Shown in pieces: positions 13,954 to 27,685 of a stretch of DNA of 64,000 nt. Within the stretch, counting starts at the first letter, position 1. Every line of letters starts with the position of its first letter. The stretch comes from an uncultured Ureaplasma sp. Lineage in GTDB: Bacteria > Bacillota_I > Bacilli_A > Mycoplasmatales > Mycoplasmoidaceae. The notes under the pieces were generated by a model that saw only the letters and a list, made by a program, of their open reading frames with translations, was not told where the DNA came from and ran no database searches. The stretch is taken from positions 1 to 64,000 of the forward strand of contig CADCCU010000001.1 of assembly GCA_902800015.1 (NCBI GenBank), written 5' to 3'. The position numbers and the translations under genes were made by a program.

Positions 13954-14030
13954 TGGCGCGCCCTAAAGGACTCAAACCTTCAACCTTTTGATCCGAAGTC
14001 AAATGCTCTATTCAATTGAGCTAAAGGCGC
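13954..14030 (-). tRNA. tRNA-Arg (TCG)
   Basis: The reverse strand gives a 77-nt tRNA with acceptor GCGCCTT/AGGGCGC, anticodon TCG in TTTGACTTCGGATCAAA and an encoded CCA. It begins 27 bases downstream of the ptsG stop with no terminator between them, so it is probably processed from the glycolytic transcript. A TCG anticodon, if U34 is unmodified, could read the whole CGN box. Confidence 0.95.
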
Positions 14031-14057
14031 ATGCCATAATTATAAACTATTATGGTG

Positions 14058-16007
14058 TTATTTTTTATTTAATAAATCTTTAATATTATTTTTAATAATA
14101 TCAGCTTTCGTACCAAATACAGCATAGACTGATGTTTTTGAAGGACGAGTTACACCATGAGCACCAAGGGCAATAATATCTTCATCTTTAATAATGCTTG
14201 CATCTTTTACTTGTACACGCAATTTAGTAATACATGCATCGACATTAACAATATTATTTTTACCACCATAAACATTGATAATACTTAATGCTAATTTTTG
14301 ATCATCATTTAACTTGCTTAAATCAACATTAATCTCATTAGCTGTTGCTTGTTGCATTTGTTGTGTTTGTTGATTGTTAGCACTTTTTTTAGCTTGATAA
14401 TCTTTCTTTGTAAATAAAGTTGTAGTTGAACCTCTTCCTGGGGTCTTAATATCTCTTTTAACAATAAATATTCAGAAGCCAAAGAAATAAATTGGAATAT
14501 ATGCTAGACCAACAATAATCGCTTTCCAACAATCTGCTTTAGCACCTAAAACATCAGGTAGAATTCCATATATTGAGAAGTCAATTAATCCAGCTGAGAA
14601 TGTCATACCCATATTAGCACGTCAAATATTTAATAGTCAGAATGAAATTGCACAGAATATAGCATGAAAACCTCAGAATAATCCTGGTGCTAAAAATAAG
14701 AATGTAAATTCAATAGGTTCAGTAATACCGGTTAATAATGTTGTAAGTGCAGAACCAAAAACTGCTGAGAAAGCTAATTTACGGTTTTGTCCTTTTGGAG
14801 CAGCCATGATAATTGCAGCTGCAGCAGCTGGTAAACCAAAAATCATAAATGGGTATTTACCTTGCATATATTGACCAGGGTTTGCTGTTGAGAAGCCTTC
14901 TACATTAACAAAGTCTTTCATATTAATAATGTATTTGCTTCCATCAGCTAATGTGACAGATAAACCTGATAATTGGTTAGCAATAGTTCAAGAGTTTTGG
15001 TCACCAACGATTGTTGTTAGTGAATCAGCGGTAATAATACCGTGATCAACACCAAATTCAAATCAAGTAGTATATCCCTCTACTGTTTGACCATTAAGAA
15101 TCATAGGTGCAAGTAAATTAATTTGACCACCAACACTAGTTTGTCATAATGGAATATAAAATGCATGATGCAATCCAAATGGTACTAATGCTCTTTCACC
15201 ATAACCAAATATTAAGGAATTAATTCCAAGAGGCATTTTACTTAATGTTCCACCGAAAAGGTATAAACCTTTACCAATTAATGGCCAAACTATACAAAAT
15301 CCTAATGAAACAATAATTGTGGTTGTAAATGTAATAATTGGGATAAATCTTACACCAGAGAAGAAACTCAATGATGTAGGCATTTTTATGTTCTTAAACT
15401 TGTTGTAAAGAACTGCAACAATGGCACCAATAGCCAAACCACCAAATACACTTGTTTGAAGCGAATTGATACCAACGTTTTCAGTGAAAATTGCTTGAAA
15501 CTCAACATCTGTAAATTGATAGAACAAAAATGTAAAATTATCTGTAGTTGTATTATATTGGATAAATACAGATTGTAATGCACAGAATATTATCCATCCA
15601 ATTACTGCCGATAGTCCCGCGGTTCCAGCATCTCCAGTAAAGGTAATTGCAATTGCTACACAGAATAAAATTGGTAAATTAGCAAATACAGCATTACCAG
15701 GAATCTGTAATACTTTACCAAATATTGACAAAGCTTCATTACCATTTGCATTATTAATAATTGCACTACCTATACCTAAAAACAATCCAGCAATAGGTAG
15801 CATTGCGATTGGCAACATCAAACCACGGGAAAGTTTTGCAATAAACTCTTTTATACCACCATTGCCAGCTGCCTCTTTATTAGGATTTGCTTTAGCGTAT
15901 TTCTTTCACTTCCTCTTAGGTTCGGAATTGATATTTTTAATAGGACGCAAGTCATAAGACTTTACAATTTCATCCCTAGCATAAAATTTTTTTTGTGTAT
16001 ATAACAT
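14058..16007 (-). CDS. ptsG: PTS glucose-family transporter, EIICB
   Basis: This is the membrane permease and EIIB domain that imports and phosphorylates a hexose using phosphate from HPr and EIIA. The 649-residue protein has a hydrophilic N-terminus of about 55 residues, then the EIIC domain (LMLPIAMLPIAGLFLG, and GERALVPFGLHHAFYIPLW), and a C-terminal EIIB domain with the phospho-accepting Cys in VDACITKLRV (about residue 592). No EIIA domain is attached. Several Trp codons are TGA. It follows pgk by 4 bases, so uptake and glycolysis are co-transcribed. The sugar (glucose, or maltose/N-acetylglucosamine-like) cannot be fixed from sequence reading alone. Confidence 0.88.
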
Positions 16008-16011
16008 AATA

Positions 16012-17241
16012 TTATTTATCTTTTATAGCTTCAATACCTGGAAGTTGTGAGCCTTCAATAAGCGCTAATGAAGCACCACCACCTGTAGATACAAAGCTAT
16101 AATCTGAATCCTTAAAACCTAGTTGCACAATTGCAGCAGCTGAATCACCACCACCAATCAATGTATAGCAACCATTATTAGTTAATTTAGCTAATGTGTT
16201 TGCAATACATTTAGTTCCGTTTTGGTAATTTTTAAATTCGAACACACCACAAGGACCATTTCATACAACAGTCTTTGCATTATTTAAAACCTCATTAAAT
16301 AATTCAATTGTTTGATCACCAATATCTAAAGCCTGCATATCTTTTAGTCCATCTTGAATGTTCATTAACACTCCTGGAGTATCAGCAAAATCTTTAGCAC
16401 AATAAGCATCTTTAGTTAAAACAATTTTGCCATTGGCTTTCTCTAACATTTGTTTGGCAAAATTATACATTTCTGGCTCACAGATACTTTTACCAATGTC
16501 ATATCCTTGAGCGCCTAAAAATGTATAAGCCATACCACCACAAATAATAATTTTGTCTACTTTTGATAATAAATTATCAATAACTTTGATCTTATCACTA
16601 ACTTTAGCGCCACCAAGAATAGCTACATATGGATGTTCTGGATTTTCAATTGCTTGAGAAATTGATTTAATTTCATCTTCAATTAAAAAACCAATACATG
16701 AATCCTTAATATTTTGAGCAATGCCTACATTTGATGCATGAGCACGGTGAACAGTTCCAAATGCATCATTAACAAAACAATCACCTAAACTTGCTCAAAA
16801 TTTAGCAAGTTTAGAATTATTTTTTGATTCCATTTTAATAACATTGTTATTTTCATCAACATCATAATATCTTGTATTTTCAAGTAGAAGAATTTGACCA
16901 GATTGTAATTCATCAACTTTTTGTTTTATAACTTCAAAGTCTAATGATGGTTCAAAAATAACTTTGTTATTAGGTAATAGTTTTTGCAAATTTTTTGCTA
17001 CTGGTGCTAGTGTTTTTTTGTTAGATTTAATATCATCAATAGATTTAATTCGGCTTAAATGGCTTAAACCAATAATCTTACACTTTTTGTCTAACAAGTA
17101 TTTAATGGTAGGAATTGCTGCTGTAATTCTCTTATCATTAGTTACATTGCCGTTTTTAATAGGAACATTAAAATCAAAACGGACAATTACTCTCTTGTTA
17201 TCTAAATTAATATCTTTTAAGGTTTTTTTATTGTCGTACAT
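16012..17241 (-). CDS. pgk: Phosphoglycerate kinase
   Basis: Pgk transfers phosphate from 1,3-bisphosphoglycerate to ADP, an ATP-yielding glycolytic step. The 409-residue protein has RVDFNVP-like [12 protein letters not shown], a SHLSRIK segment in the substrate-binding loop, [19 protein letters not shown], the GPCGVFE nucleotide loop and the C-terminal [13 protein letters not shown] hinge. Two tryptophans are TGA. It sits between gapA (8 bases upstream) and ptsG. Confidence 0.96.
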
Positions 17242-17249
17242 TTTGGTTT

Positions 17250-18260
<1,011 letters not shown>

Positions 18261-18297
18261 TCATATTTATTACATAAAAAATTATATATTAATAAAC

Positions 18298-18317
18298 TTA
18301 GATTTTATGAAATCTAA
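18298..18317. repeat. Perfect dyad upstream of gapA
   Basis: TTAGATTT, a 4-base spacer and AAATCTAA form a perfect 8-bp dyad just upstream of the gapA -10 box and 15 bases from the lon CIRCE. Its place around the expected -35 region would suit an operator for gapA, but there is no independent support. Confidence 0.35.
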
Positions 18318-18332
18318 AAAATTTTATAAAAA

Positions 18333-18359
18333 TTAGCACTCTATGGTATAATGTGCTAA
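18333..18359 (+). promoter_or_regulatory. CIRCE operator (HrcA site) and -10 box for lon
   Basis: TTAGCACTC, a 9-base spacer and ATGTGCTAA match the CIRCE inverted repeat (second half with two mismatches to GAGTGCTAA). A TATAAT (18347-18352) is embedded in it, so HrcA binding would block the promoter. lon is a known CIRCE target in mycoplasmas. Confidence 0.85.
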
Positions 18360-18393
18360 TGATAGGTATTCAAAACTTAAATTAGGAGGTTAT

Positions 18394-20688
18394 ATGAATA
18401 AGCCAGTGTTAATAACAAGAGGAATCATTGTTTTTCCTCATACTAAGAAAAAGTTAATTATTGGTCGTAAAAAATCATTAAATGCTATTTTAGCTGCAAA
18501 TGATGGAGATAAACAGATATTTGTTTTTTCACAAAAAGATCCAAATGCTGATGAACCAGCTTTAACTCAAATATACAACAATGGTACATTATGTGAAATC
18601 GTTGAATTAAAAAAAGTTAAAGATGATGAATATAATGTTGTTTTAAAAGGTATAAATCGCGTTATTACCAATAAGTTAGTTGAAAAAAACAACATGATTT
18701 TGGCTGATGCAGAAATCATAAAAGATGAGAAAACTAACAGCAAAAATGTTAAAGAAAAAATGAATCTTTTAGTTAGTTTGTTAACAAACTATACTAAACG
18801 CCAACCATCTCCAGCACTAAAAAAATTAATTAATTCTTCATTCTCACCAAGTAAATTGATTGATCAACTTGCCAATATGGTTCCAATGAGTTTTAAAAAA
18901 GCACAATCAATCATTGAGAAAACTAATATAATTGACCGAATTGAAATTATTTGTGGTGCGCTTGCAAATCCTGAAGATTCTATTGGTATTGAAAATGAAA
19001 TTAATGGCAAGATGAACAAGGAATTAAGCAAACAACAAAGAGAATTTTACTTACGCCAAAAATTAGGAATAATTAAAGAAGAATTAGGACAAATTTCTTC
19101 AACTGAAAATGACACTAAGAATATGCGGGACAAAGTAAACCGTTCTCCATATCCTGAAAATATTAAAAAACGTGCACTTGAAGAAATTTCACGTATGGAA
19201 TCAACAATGAACCCTCAAGAAAATTCGATTACAAGAGGTTATCTTGATTGATTATTAGGCATTCCATACTGACAAAAAACAGAAGATAATAACAATATTG
19301 TGAATGTAGAAAATACATTGAATAAAACCCATTATGGATTAGAAAAAGTTAAAGAACGTATTATTGAGTATTTAGCCGTAAGAGCAAAAACTCCTAATTC
19401 AAAATCTCCTATTATTTGTCTAGTTGGTCCTCCTGGAGTAGGTAAATCAACATTAGCAAAATCTATTGCAGACGCATTAGGTAAGAAATTTGTAAAAATG
19501 TCTCTTGGTGGTGTACATGATGAATCTGAAATCCGTGGACATAGAAAAACTTATTTAGGTTCTATGCCAGGTAGAATTATTAAAGGTATGAAAACCGCTG
19601 AAGTAGTTAACCCTTTATTCTTACTTGACGAGCTTGACAAAATGACAAGTGATAACTTACATGGTGATCCAGCAAGTGCTTTACTTGAAGTTTTAGATCC
19701 TGAACAAAATACAAGCTTTGTTGATAACTATATTGAAGAACCTTATGACTTATCTAATGTTATGTTTGTTGCTACAGCTAACTATGCAGAACAAATTCCT
19801 GAACCATTGTATGACCGTTTAGAAATTATTGAATTAACTTCATATACTGAAAAAGAAAAACTACAAATTGCTAAAAATTATTCAATTCCTAAAATTTTTA
19901 AACAAACTGGTTTAAACGACACTGAATTGAAATTTAAGGATGATGCTATTTCATACATTATTAACCGCTACACAAAAGAAGCTGGCGTTCGTGAACTTGA
20001 ACGTTTAATTAACAAAATCGCTCGTAAATTTATTGTTAAACAATTACATGATAAAAATATCAAAAATGAAATTATTGATATTGAAGCTGTAAGAAAATAT
20101 CTTGACAAAGAAATCTTTGAATACAATGTCCGTGAGAAAGAAAATATTCCTGGCATTGTAAACGGCATGGCTTACACTACTGCTGGTGGTGATTTATTAC
20201 CAATTGAGGTAACTTGTTTTGAAGGCAAAGGTCAAATTATAATCACTGGTAACTTAAAAGAAACAATGAAAGAATCTGCAACTGTTGCTATTGGCTATGT
20301 AAAAGCTAATGCTGATAAATATGGATTGAAAAGTTTCGATTTTAAAAAGAAAGATATTCATATCCATGTTCCTCAAGGTGGAATACCAAAAGATGGACCA
20401 AGTGCGGGAGTTACATTAACAACTGCTGTTATTTCAGCATTAACAAAACAAAGTGTGCCTGCAAATATTGCTATGACTGGTGAAATTACTTTACGTGGTA
20501 AAGTATTAATCATTGGTGGTATTAAAGAAAAAGTTATCTCTGCATTTAGGGGTGGAGTAAATGAAATCTTTATCCCAAAATCTGATGAACGTTTCTTAAA
20601 AGATGTTCCTGAAGAAGTAAAAAGCAAAATTAAATTTCACTTGGTGGAAAACTATAGCGAAATTTATAATGCAATTTTCAAAAAATAG
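18394..20688 (+). CDS. lon: ATP-dependent protease Lon
   Basis: Lon degrades misfolded and regulatory proteins in the cytoplasm. The 764-residue protein has the N-terminal substrate domain, the AAA+ module with Walker A GPPGVGKST (about residue 345) and sensor FLLDELDKM, and the serine-lysine protease domain with catalytic Ser in KDGPSAGV (about 670) and Lys in TLRGKVL (about 45 residues later). Two Trp codons near 19250 are TGA. A strong AGGAGG ribosome-binding site precedes the ATG, and the CIRCE element upstream places it under heat-shock control. Confidence 0.97.
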
Positions 20689-20705
20689 TTAATGATAAAT
20701 AAATT

Positions 20706-20738
20706 AATGTCTATCTCTAGTTAGATAGACATTTTTTC
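20706..20738 (+). terminator. Terminator of lon
   Basis: An 11-bp stem (AATGTCTATCT paired with AGATAGACATT, 6-base loop) is followed directly by TTTTTCTT, a canonical intrinsic terminator separating lon from the atp operon. Confidence 0.9.
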
Positions 20739-20782
20739 TTATTAGATTAATATTTATATAAATAAATGTATTATATTTATGT

Positions 20783-21586
20783 ATGAATAGTCAACAAGTA
20801 ATTACAAGCTTGCAGTTTGAACCATTTCAACTACGGCCACAAATTCTTTCGATTGCGGTTGTTTTGACTATCTTACTAATTGCTTTTATTGTTTATTATG
20901 TAAAACTAAAAAAAGTAAAACAAAATCAAGCACCGCATGGTTATGTATTAGCTGTGCAAATGTATGTTTCATATATTCGTGGACTTGTTATTGATATTCT
21001 AGGTCCTGAATTTGAAAAAATAACACCTTTCTTCATATATTTGTTTTCTTACATTTTGTTATCTAATGTCATTGGTATATTTGGTCTTGAAAACCCAACA
21101 ACATCATTAACAGTTACCCTTTCTATGGGTTTAGTTATGTTTATAGGTTGTTTTGTTGTTGGTTTTAAATATCAAAAAATAAGTTGATTGAAGAAATTTA
21201 CAATTTGTATTAATCTTAAGGGAAAGAAAATCCCAGTAATGATTAACCCAAGTGAAGTTATTTCTCAATTTACACCATTAATTTCAATTTCATTCCGTTT
21301 GTGAGGAAACATTTTTGCTGGAAGTTTAGTTACTGGCTTATGGTTTTATTTTACTGCTTATATTTCGAGAAATATTCCGTTCATTGGAATGTTTAATCTA
21401 ATAGGCGGACTAACAGCAGCACCAATTCACATGTATTTTGATTTACTATGTGGCGTGGTACAAGCTTTAGTATTTACTTTGTTAACAATGGTTTACTGGT
21501 CTTTGGAAAAAGGAAATCAACAACCAAAGCAAGAAATCCAAAAAATCAATAAAGTAAATTTACAACAAAACGTAAAAGTTAACTAA
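20783..21586 (+). CDS. atpB: ATP synthase subunit a
   Basis: Subunit a forms the proton half-channels of the membrane Fo sector. The 267-residue protein has five to six hydrophobic helices and the conserved helix LISISFRLWGNIFAGSLVTG containing the essential Arg facing the c-ring. It is the first gene of the atp operon; no atpI gene precedes it. Two Trp codons are TGA. The C-terminal tail is Lys/Gln-rich and cytoplasmic. Confidence 0.95.
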
Positions 21587-21604
21587 TTCAAAAGGAGAAA
21601 ATAA

Positions 21605-21889
<285 letters not shown>

Positions 21890-21894
21890 GATAA

Positions 21895-22518
21895 ATGAAA
21901 AAAAATGTTAAGTTGTTATTAACTATTAGTTTTAGTTCATTGGTAATCATTCCAATATTTTTTACATCTGGATGTTCACCAATAACAAAAGACGATGTAA
22001 TTAATAATTTGCTACCAAACTTATGAGTGTTTTTAACCCATATTTTTGCTGCAATAGTTTTATTAATTGTTTGTATTTATCTTGTTTGAAACCCTACAAA
22101 AACTAGCTTAGCAAAGCGTCAGGCTTATATTCAAAATGAAATTAATCAAGCTGAAGAAATTAAAAATAAAGCATTAAAGCAGTTAGCAATTGCTGAGCAA
22201 AGTAAAATTGAGGCATTTGAAAATGCTAAGAAAATTATTGAAGATGCTAACAAACAAGCTTACCATAATAAAGCTGAAATTGAACAACAAGCTATTAACA
22301 ATTCTCAAAGAATAATGCAGCAAGCTGAAAATGATGCTAAAAAGATAAAAACAAGTATTGAGCAGACAATGAATCAGCAAATTATTGATCTTGCTTTTGA
22401 AGCATCTAGTGCTTTATTGAAATCTAAAGTTTCTAAAAAAAATTCAAAGTCTTTTGTACAAGATTTCATTGCTGAACTTGAAAAACAAGATTCAAAAAAT
22501 AATAAGAAGGAAAAATAA
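21895..22518 (+). CDS. atpF: ATP synthase subunit b, predicted lipoprotein
   Basis: Subunit b is the peripheral stalk linking Fo to F1. The 207-residue protein begins with a signal-like helix ending in a lipobox (FFTSGC, Cys 27), so LspA should cleave it and anchor it by lipid; lipoprotein b subunits are known in M. genitalium and M. pneumoniae. A second hydrophobic helix (about residues 45-65) and a long Ala/Glu/Lys coiled coil follow, as expected. The start lies 5 bases after atpE. Confidence 0.93.
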
Positions 22519-22520
22519 TT

Positions 22521-23087
22521 ATGGCCGATAATTCAATAATTATTTACTCATCTTATTCAATAGTGTTGTTTGAATATGCAAAATCTGAGAATGCAATTAA
22601 CCAATATTTTGAGCAGGCTAAATGACTATTAAAAATTTTAACTGCTCAAAAACATTACTTACATATTTTTTTATCAGATTGCAGCATTAGTAAAAGCAAT
22701 CGTAAACAAATTATTGATCTTGTTGTAAATAGAAAAATAAGTGAAAAATTTAAATATTTTTTATACACAATTATTGATTTTAATCGGGCAAAATCTTTAG
22801 TTAAAATTATTGAAAAATTTTTAGATTTGTGTGGAAAAGATCTACACATATTAAATGTAAGAGTTTACTCACCTTTTGAATTAAATACTAAATTAGATAG
22901 CAAATTAAAAAAATCTTTAGAAAAGTATTATCAATCAAAAGTTAATATTGAACACCATATCGATGCTAATTTAATTGGTGGAATTAAAATTGAAACTGAT
23001 CATGGATCAATTGATAATACTTACCAAAGCAAATTAAAAAATTTAAAAGAAGCATTAACAAAATCAAATCAAAACAAAAATAACTAG
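22521..23087 (+). CDS. atpH: ATP synthase subunit delta
   Basis: Delta caps the F1 head and joins the b stalk. The 188-residue protein is divergent, but its position between atpF and atpA, its length, and the C-terminal segment [22 protein letters not shown], which matches the conserved delta signature (GG..I..G...D.S....L), identify it. One Trp (22624) is TGA. The ATG follows atpF by two bases. Confidence 0.92.
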
Positions 23088-23098
23088 TGGGAGAGATT

Positions 23099-24664
23099 AT
23101 GGCTAAGAACATAAACAATTTTACAAGTGCTATAAAAGCAAGAATTCAAAAATATTCCAATGAAGCAATCATCAGTGAAGAAGGAAAAGTAATCTCTGTT
23201 GGTGATGGTATTGTTATGGTTTCAGGACTAAACAATGTAATGCTAAATGAAATGGTTAAATTTGAAAATGGTAGCTATGGTATGGCACTTAACATTGAAG
23301 AAGATTATACTGGCATAGTTATGTTAGGTGAATATGAAAATATTTTAGAAAATAGTATTGTTAAGCGTACCCACAAAATAGTCTCTATCGGTGTTGGTGA
23401 TGCATTAAGTGGTCGTATAATTAATCCACTAGGTGAACCAATTGATGGCAAGGGTGCAATCAAATATGATCATTTTGAACCAATAGACACAATTGCTCCT
23501 GGTGTTATGCAACGTCAAAGTGTTGACAAACCATTAGAAACCGGTATTTTGGCAATTGATTCTATGTTCCCTATTGGCAGAGGACAAAGAGAATTAATTA
23601 TTGGTGATCGTCAAACCGGTAAAACAAGTATAGGAATTGATACAATTATTAACCAAAAAGGTAAAAATGTTCATTGTGTTTATGTTGCAATTGGTCAAAA
23701 AAATTCTTCTGTTGTTCAAGCAGCATTAACATTGACAACATATGGTGCATTAAGTTATACAACCATTGTTTCTGCAACAGCCAGTGATATTCCTGCACTT
23801 AAATATATTGCGCCATTTGCAGGCATTACCATTGCTGAATATTGAATGAAAAAAGGTCAAGATGTTTTAATTATTTTTGATGACTTAACTAAACATGCTA
23901 CAAGTTATAGAACTATTTCATTATTATTACGTCGTCCTCCTGGTCGTGAAGCTTATCCAGGTGACATCTTTTATTTACATTCACGTTTATTAGAACGTGC
24001 TGGAAGACTAAATAAAGAAAATGGCGGTGGTAGTATTACAGCATTACCAATCATTGAAACACAAGCTGGAGATATCTCTGCATATATTCCAACAAATGTA
24101 ATTTCAATTACTGATGGTCAATTATTTATGATTACTTCATTATTTAATGAAGGACAAAGACCTGCTATTAGTGTAGGTTTATCTGTGTCTCGTGTGGGTT
24201 CAGCTGCTCAAATTAAAGCAATAAAACAAGTTGCAGGAAGTTTAAAACTTGACCTTGCACAATATGAAGAACTTTCTGCTTTTAGTCAATTTGGTAGTGA
24301 ACTTGATGAAAATACTAAAAATATTTTGGAACATGGCAAACGTATTATGGCTTTGATTAAACAACCATTATGTAAACCAATTGACCAAATTGACCAAGCA
24401 ATCATCTTATTATGTGTTAAATATCGTTTAATCAAATGGATTCCAATTGATTTGATTCAAATGTTTATAAATGGATTAATTAATAATTTTAAAAAATCAC
24501 CATTAAGAAAAACTTTAGCAAAAACAAAAGAATTTGATGATAAGTTATTTAGTGCTTTTGTTAAAGAAATCAAGAAAAATATTTTGCAATTTATTTCTAG
24601 CATCAAAGATTACAATTTTGCCAAATATGGATCAAAAGAAGAGTTTGCAGAATTAAAAAAATAA
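23099..24664 (+). CDS. atpA: ATP synthase subunit alpha
   Basis: Alpha is the non-catalytic nucleotide-binding subunit of F1. The 521-residue protein has the beta-barrel start ([18 protein letters not shown]), Walker [10 protein letters not shown], the [10 protein letters not shown] Walker B region, [12 protein letters not shown] and the arginine-finger stretch [14 protein letters not shown]. The ATG used here follows a GGGAGAG site; an in-frame GTG 12 bases upstream is part of that site. One Trp in the first TGA (23844) splits the frame under the standard code. Confidence 0.97.
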
Positions 24665-24666
24665 TT

Positions 24667-25542
24667 ATGGCTTCGTTAAGTAACATTAGAAAACGAATAT
24701 CAATAATACAAAAAACTTCAAAGATTACTCAAGCAATGAAGTTAGTTTCCACTATAAAAATTCAACATCAAAAGAATCGCTTTACTGATATTGCAAATTT
24801 TATGGACTCTTTATACAACTTGTTACATGACTTAGCTAAAAGTTCTAAATATGATAATGTTTTTAATAACCAACCTAAATCTAAGAAGAAACTTTACATA
24901 TTAATTAGTTCTTCTCTAGGGCTTTGTGGTGCGTTTAATATTAACGTTGCTAAACATTTGTTAAGTGTTTTAAAACATGAAGATGATATTTATGTTATTG
25001 GTAATCGCGGATTAAGTTATTTACGTTCAAGAGGATATACTAATCAAATTAAAGCAACTTTTAATTTTGATACTCCAGATTTTAATTATTTAGAAATCTA
25101 CCCAATTACACAAACTGCTATTAATGAATTTAAACAAGGTAACTATAGTGAAATTCATATTGTGTATACAAAATATGTTAACTCATTAAATTTTACACCA
25201 GTTGATCTAAAAGTTCTACCAATTGAGCGTTCATTGTTTAATGTACATGATATTGATGAAACTATTATCAATGAATTAAATGAAGAAAATAAAGTTATTG
25301 AATTTGAGCCTAAAAGATCAGAGATCATTACTAGCTTAGTGCCTTTCTTTCTTGGATCATTATTAGTTTCTTGTATTATTGAATCCCAATTATGTGAATA
25401 TACATCACGGAGAAATGCAATGGAAACAGCAACTGATAATGCAAATGAATTAATTAACGATTTAAAAACCATTTACAACCAAGTACGACAAAACAAGATT
25501 ACTCAAGAAATTACTGAAATTATTGCTGGAGCAAGTGAATAG
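24667..25542 (+). CDS. atpG: ATP synthase subunit gamma
   Basis: Gamma is the rotating central shaft. The 291-residue protein has the conserved N-terminal helix (SNIRKRISIIQKTSKITQAMKLVST), the ISSSLGLCGAFNIN segment of the Rossmann-like domain, and the C-terminal helix ending in RQNKITQEITEIIAGA, which is the strict family signature. It starts two bases after atpA. It contains no TGA codon. Confidence 0.97.
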   Translation: MASLSNIRKRISIIQKTSKITQAMKLVSTIKIQHQKNRFTDIANFMDSLYNLLHDLAKSSKYDNVFNNQPKSKKKLYILISSSLGLCGAFNINVAKHLLSVLKHEDDIYVIGNRGLSYLRSRGYTNQIKATFNFDTPDFNYLEIYPITQTAINEFKQGNYSEIHIVYTKYVNSLNFTPVDLKVLPIERSLFNVHDIDETIINELNEENKVIEFEPKRSEIITSLVPFFLGSLLVSCIIESQLCEYTSRRNAMETATDNANELINDLKTIYNQVRQNKITQEITEIIAGASE

Positions 25543-25551
25543 GAGAAAACA

Positions 25552-26990
<1,439 letters not shown>

Positions 26991-26991
<1 letters not shown>

Positions 26992-27404
26992 TGTCTGGAA
27001 AAACTTTTCATTTAATCATTAACACACCAACTGGCATCTTGTTTGAAGATGATATTATTCAAGCTGAAGTTTGTTCATCAAGTGGATATTATGCTTTATT
27101 GGCTGACCACTCTCCAGTTATTGGTTCATTAAAAACAAGCATTTGTTATCTTCGCGATCAAAAAAATAACCGAGTAAAAACAATTGTTAATAACGGTGTC
27201 TTTCAATTTGACAAAAATGTTTTAAACATTTTTACTGACTTCTTTTGCTTTTATAATGATGATAAGAATGACATTCTTAAAATTAGACAAGAAAAAATTG
27301 ACCAAGTATTAAATTCAAAAATAAATGATAATAAAATTTTTTCAATGACACTAGACAAATTAAAAGAAAATTTAAATCAATTAAAAAAAATAGCAAAGGT
27401 TTAA
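26991..27404 (+). CDS. atpC: ATP synthase subunit epsilon
   Basis: Epsilon completes the rotor and can inhibit ATP hydrolysis. The 137-residue protein has the N-terminal beta-sandwich (FHLIINTPTGILFEDDIIQAE, LLADHSPVIGSL) and a C-terminal helical region. It is the last gene of the operon and is followed by a terminator about 130 bases downstream. Confidence 0.93.
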
Positions 27405-27536
27405 TATTTAACATAGTTTGAAGTCCACGATGACAAATTAATTGAACTAAATTTATGAATTTCTTCTATTACAATAATAAATGCATATATTAATGACAAA
27501 ATTATTAAAATTAATATTAATTTTTATAAATAAAAT

Positions 27537-27560
27537 ATCTAGTATACTAGATGTTTTTTA
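27537..27560 (+). terminator. Terminator of the atp operon
   Basis: ATCTAGTATACTAGAT is a perfect palindrome (6-bp stem, TATA loop) followed by GTTTTTTA. Its T run is shared with the left copy of the 29-bp repeat. The 130 bases between atpC and this hairpin hold no clear gene. Confidence 0.75.
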
Positions 27561-27582
27561 TTTAAGTTTTGCTTCACAATTA
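27554..27582 (+). repeat. 29-bp inverted repeat, left copy (flanks ackA)
   Basis: The sequence running from TTTTTTATTTAAG to CTTCACAATTA is the exact reverse complement of 28963-28991. The two copies face each other across ackA, 1380 bases apart, and each abuts a terminator hairpin on its outer side. Confidence 0.85.
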
Positions 27583-27670
27583 ATGATTTAATTTTATTAA
27601 TGCGATCACTTTTTGTAAACTTCGCCAAGTTTAATATTTAATTCTTTTTATATTAATAAATATATAAAAC

Positions 27671-27676
27671 TATAAT
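27671..27676 (+). promoter_or_regulatory. -10 box of ackA
   Basis: TATAAT lies 9 bases before the ackA ATG, so the mRNA would be nearly leaderless. It lies inside the inverted repeats, so the left repeat would not be in the ackA transcript. Confidence 0.5.
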
Positions 27677-27685
27677 TAGATTCAT

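Noticed and set aside
27401-27523. A roughly 40-codon minus-strand frame with one hydrophobic helix after atpC
   Set aside because: It looks like a small membrane protein, but has no ATG (only TTG) and overlaps the atpC end; too short and AT-rich to support.
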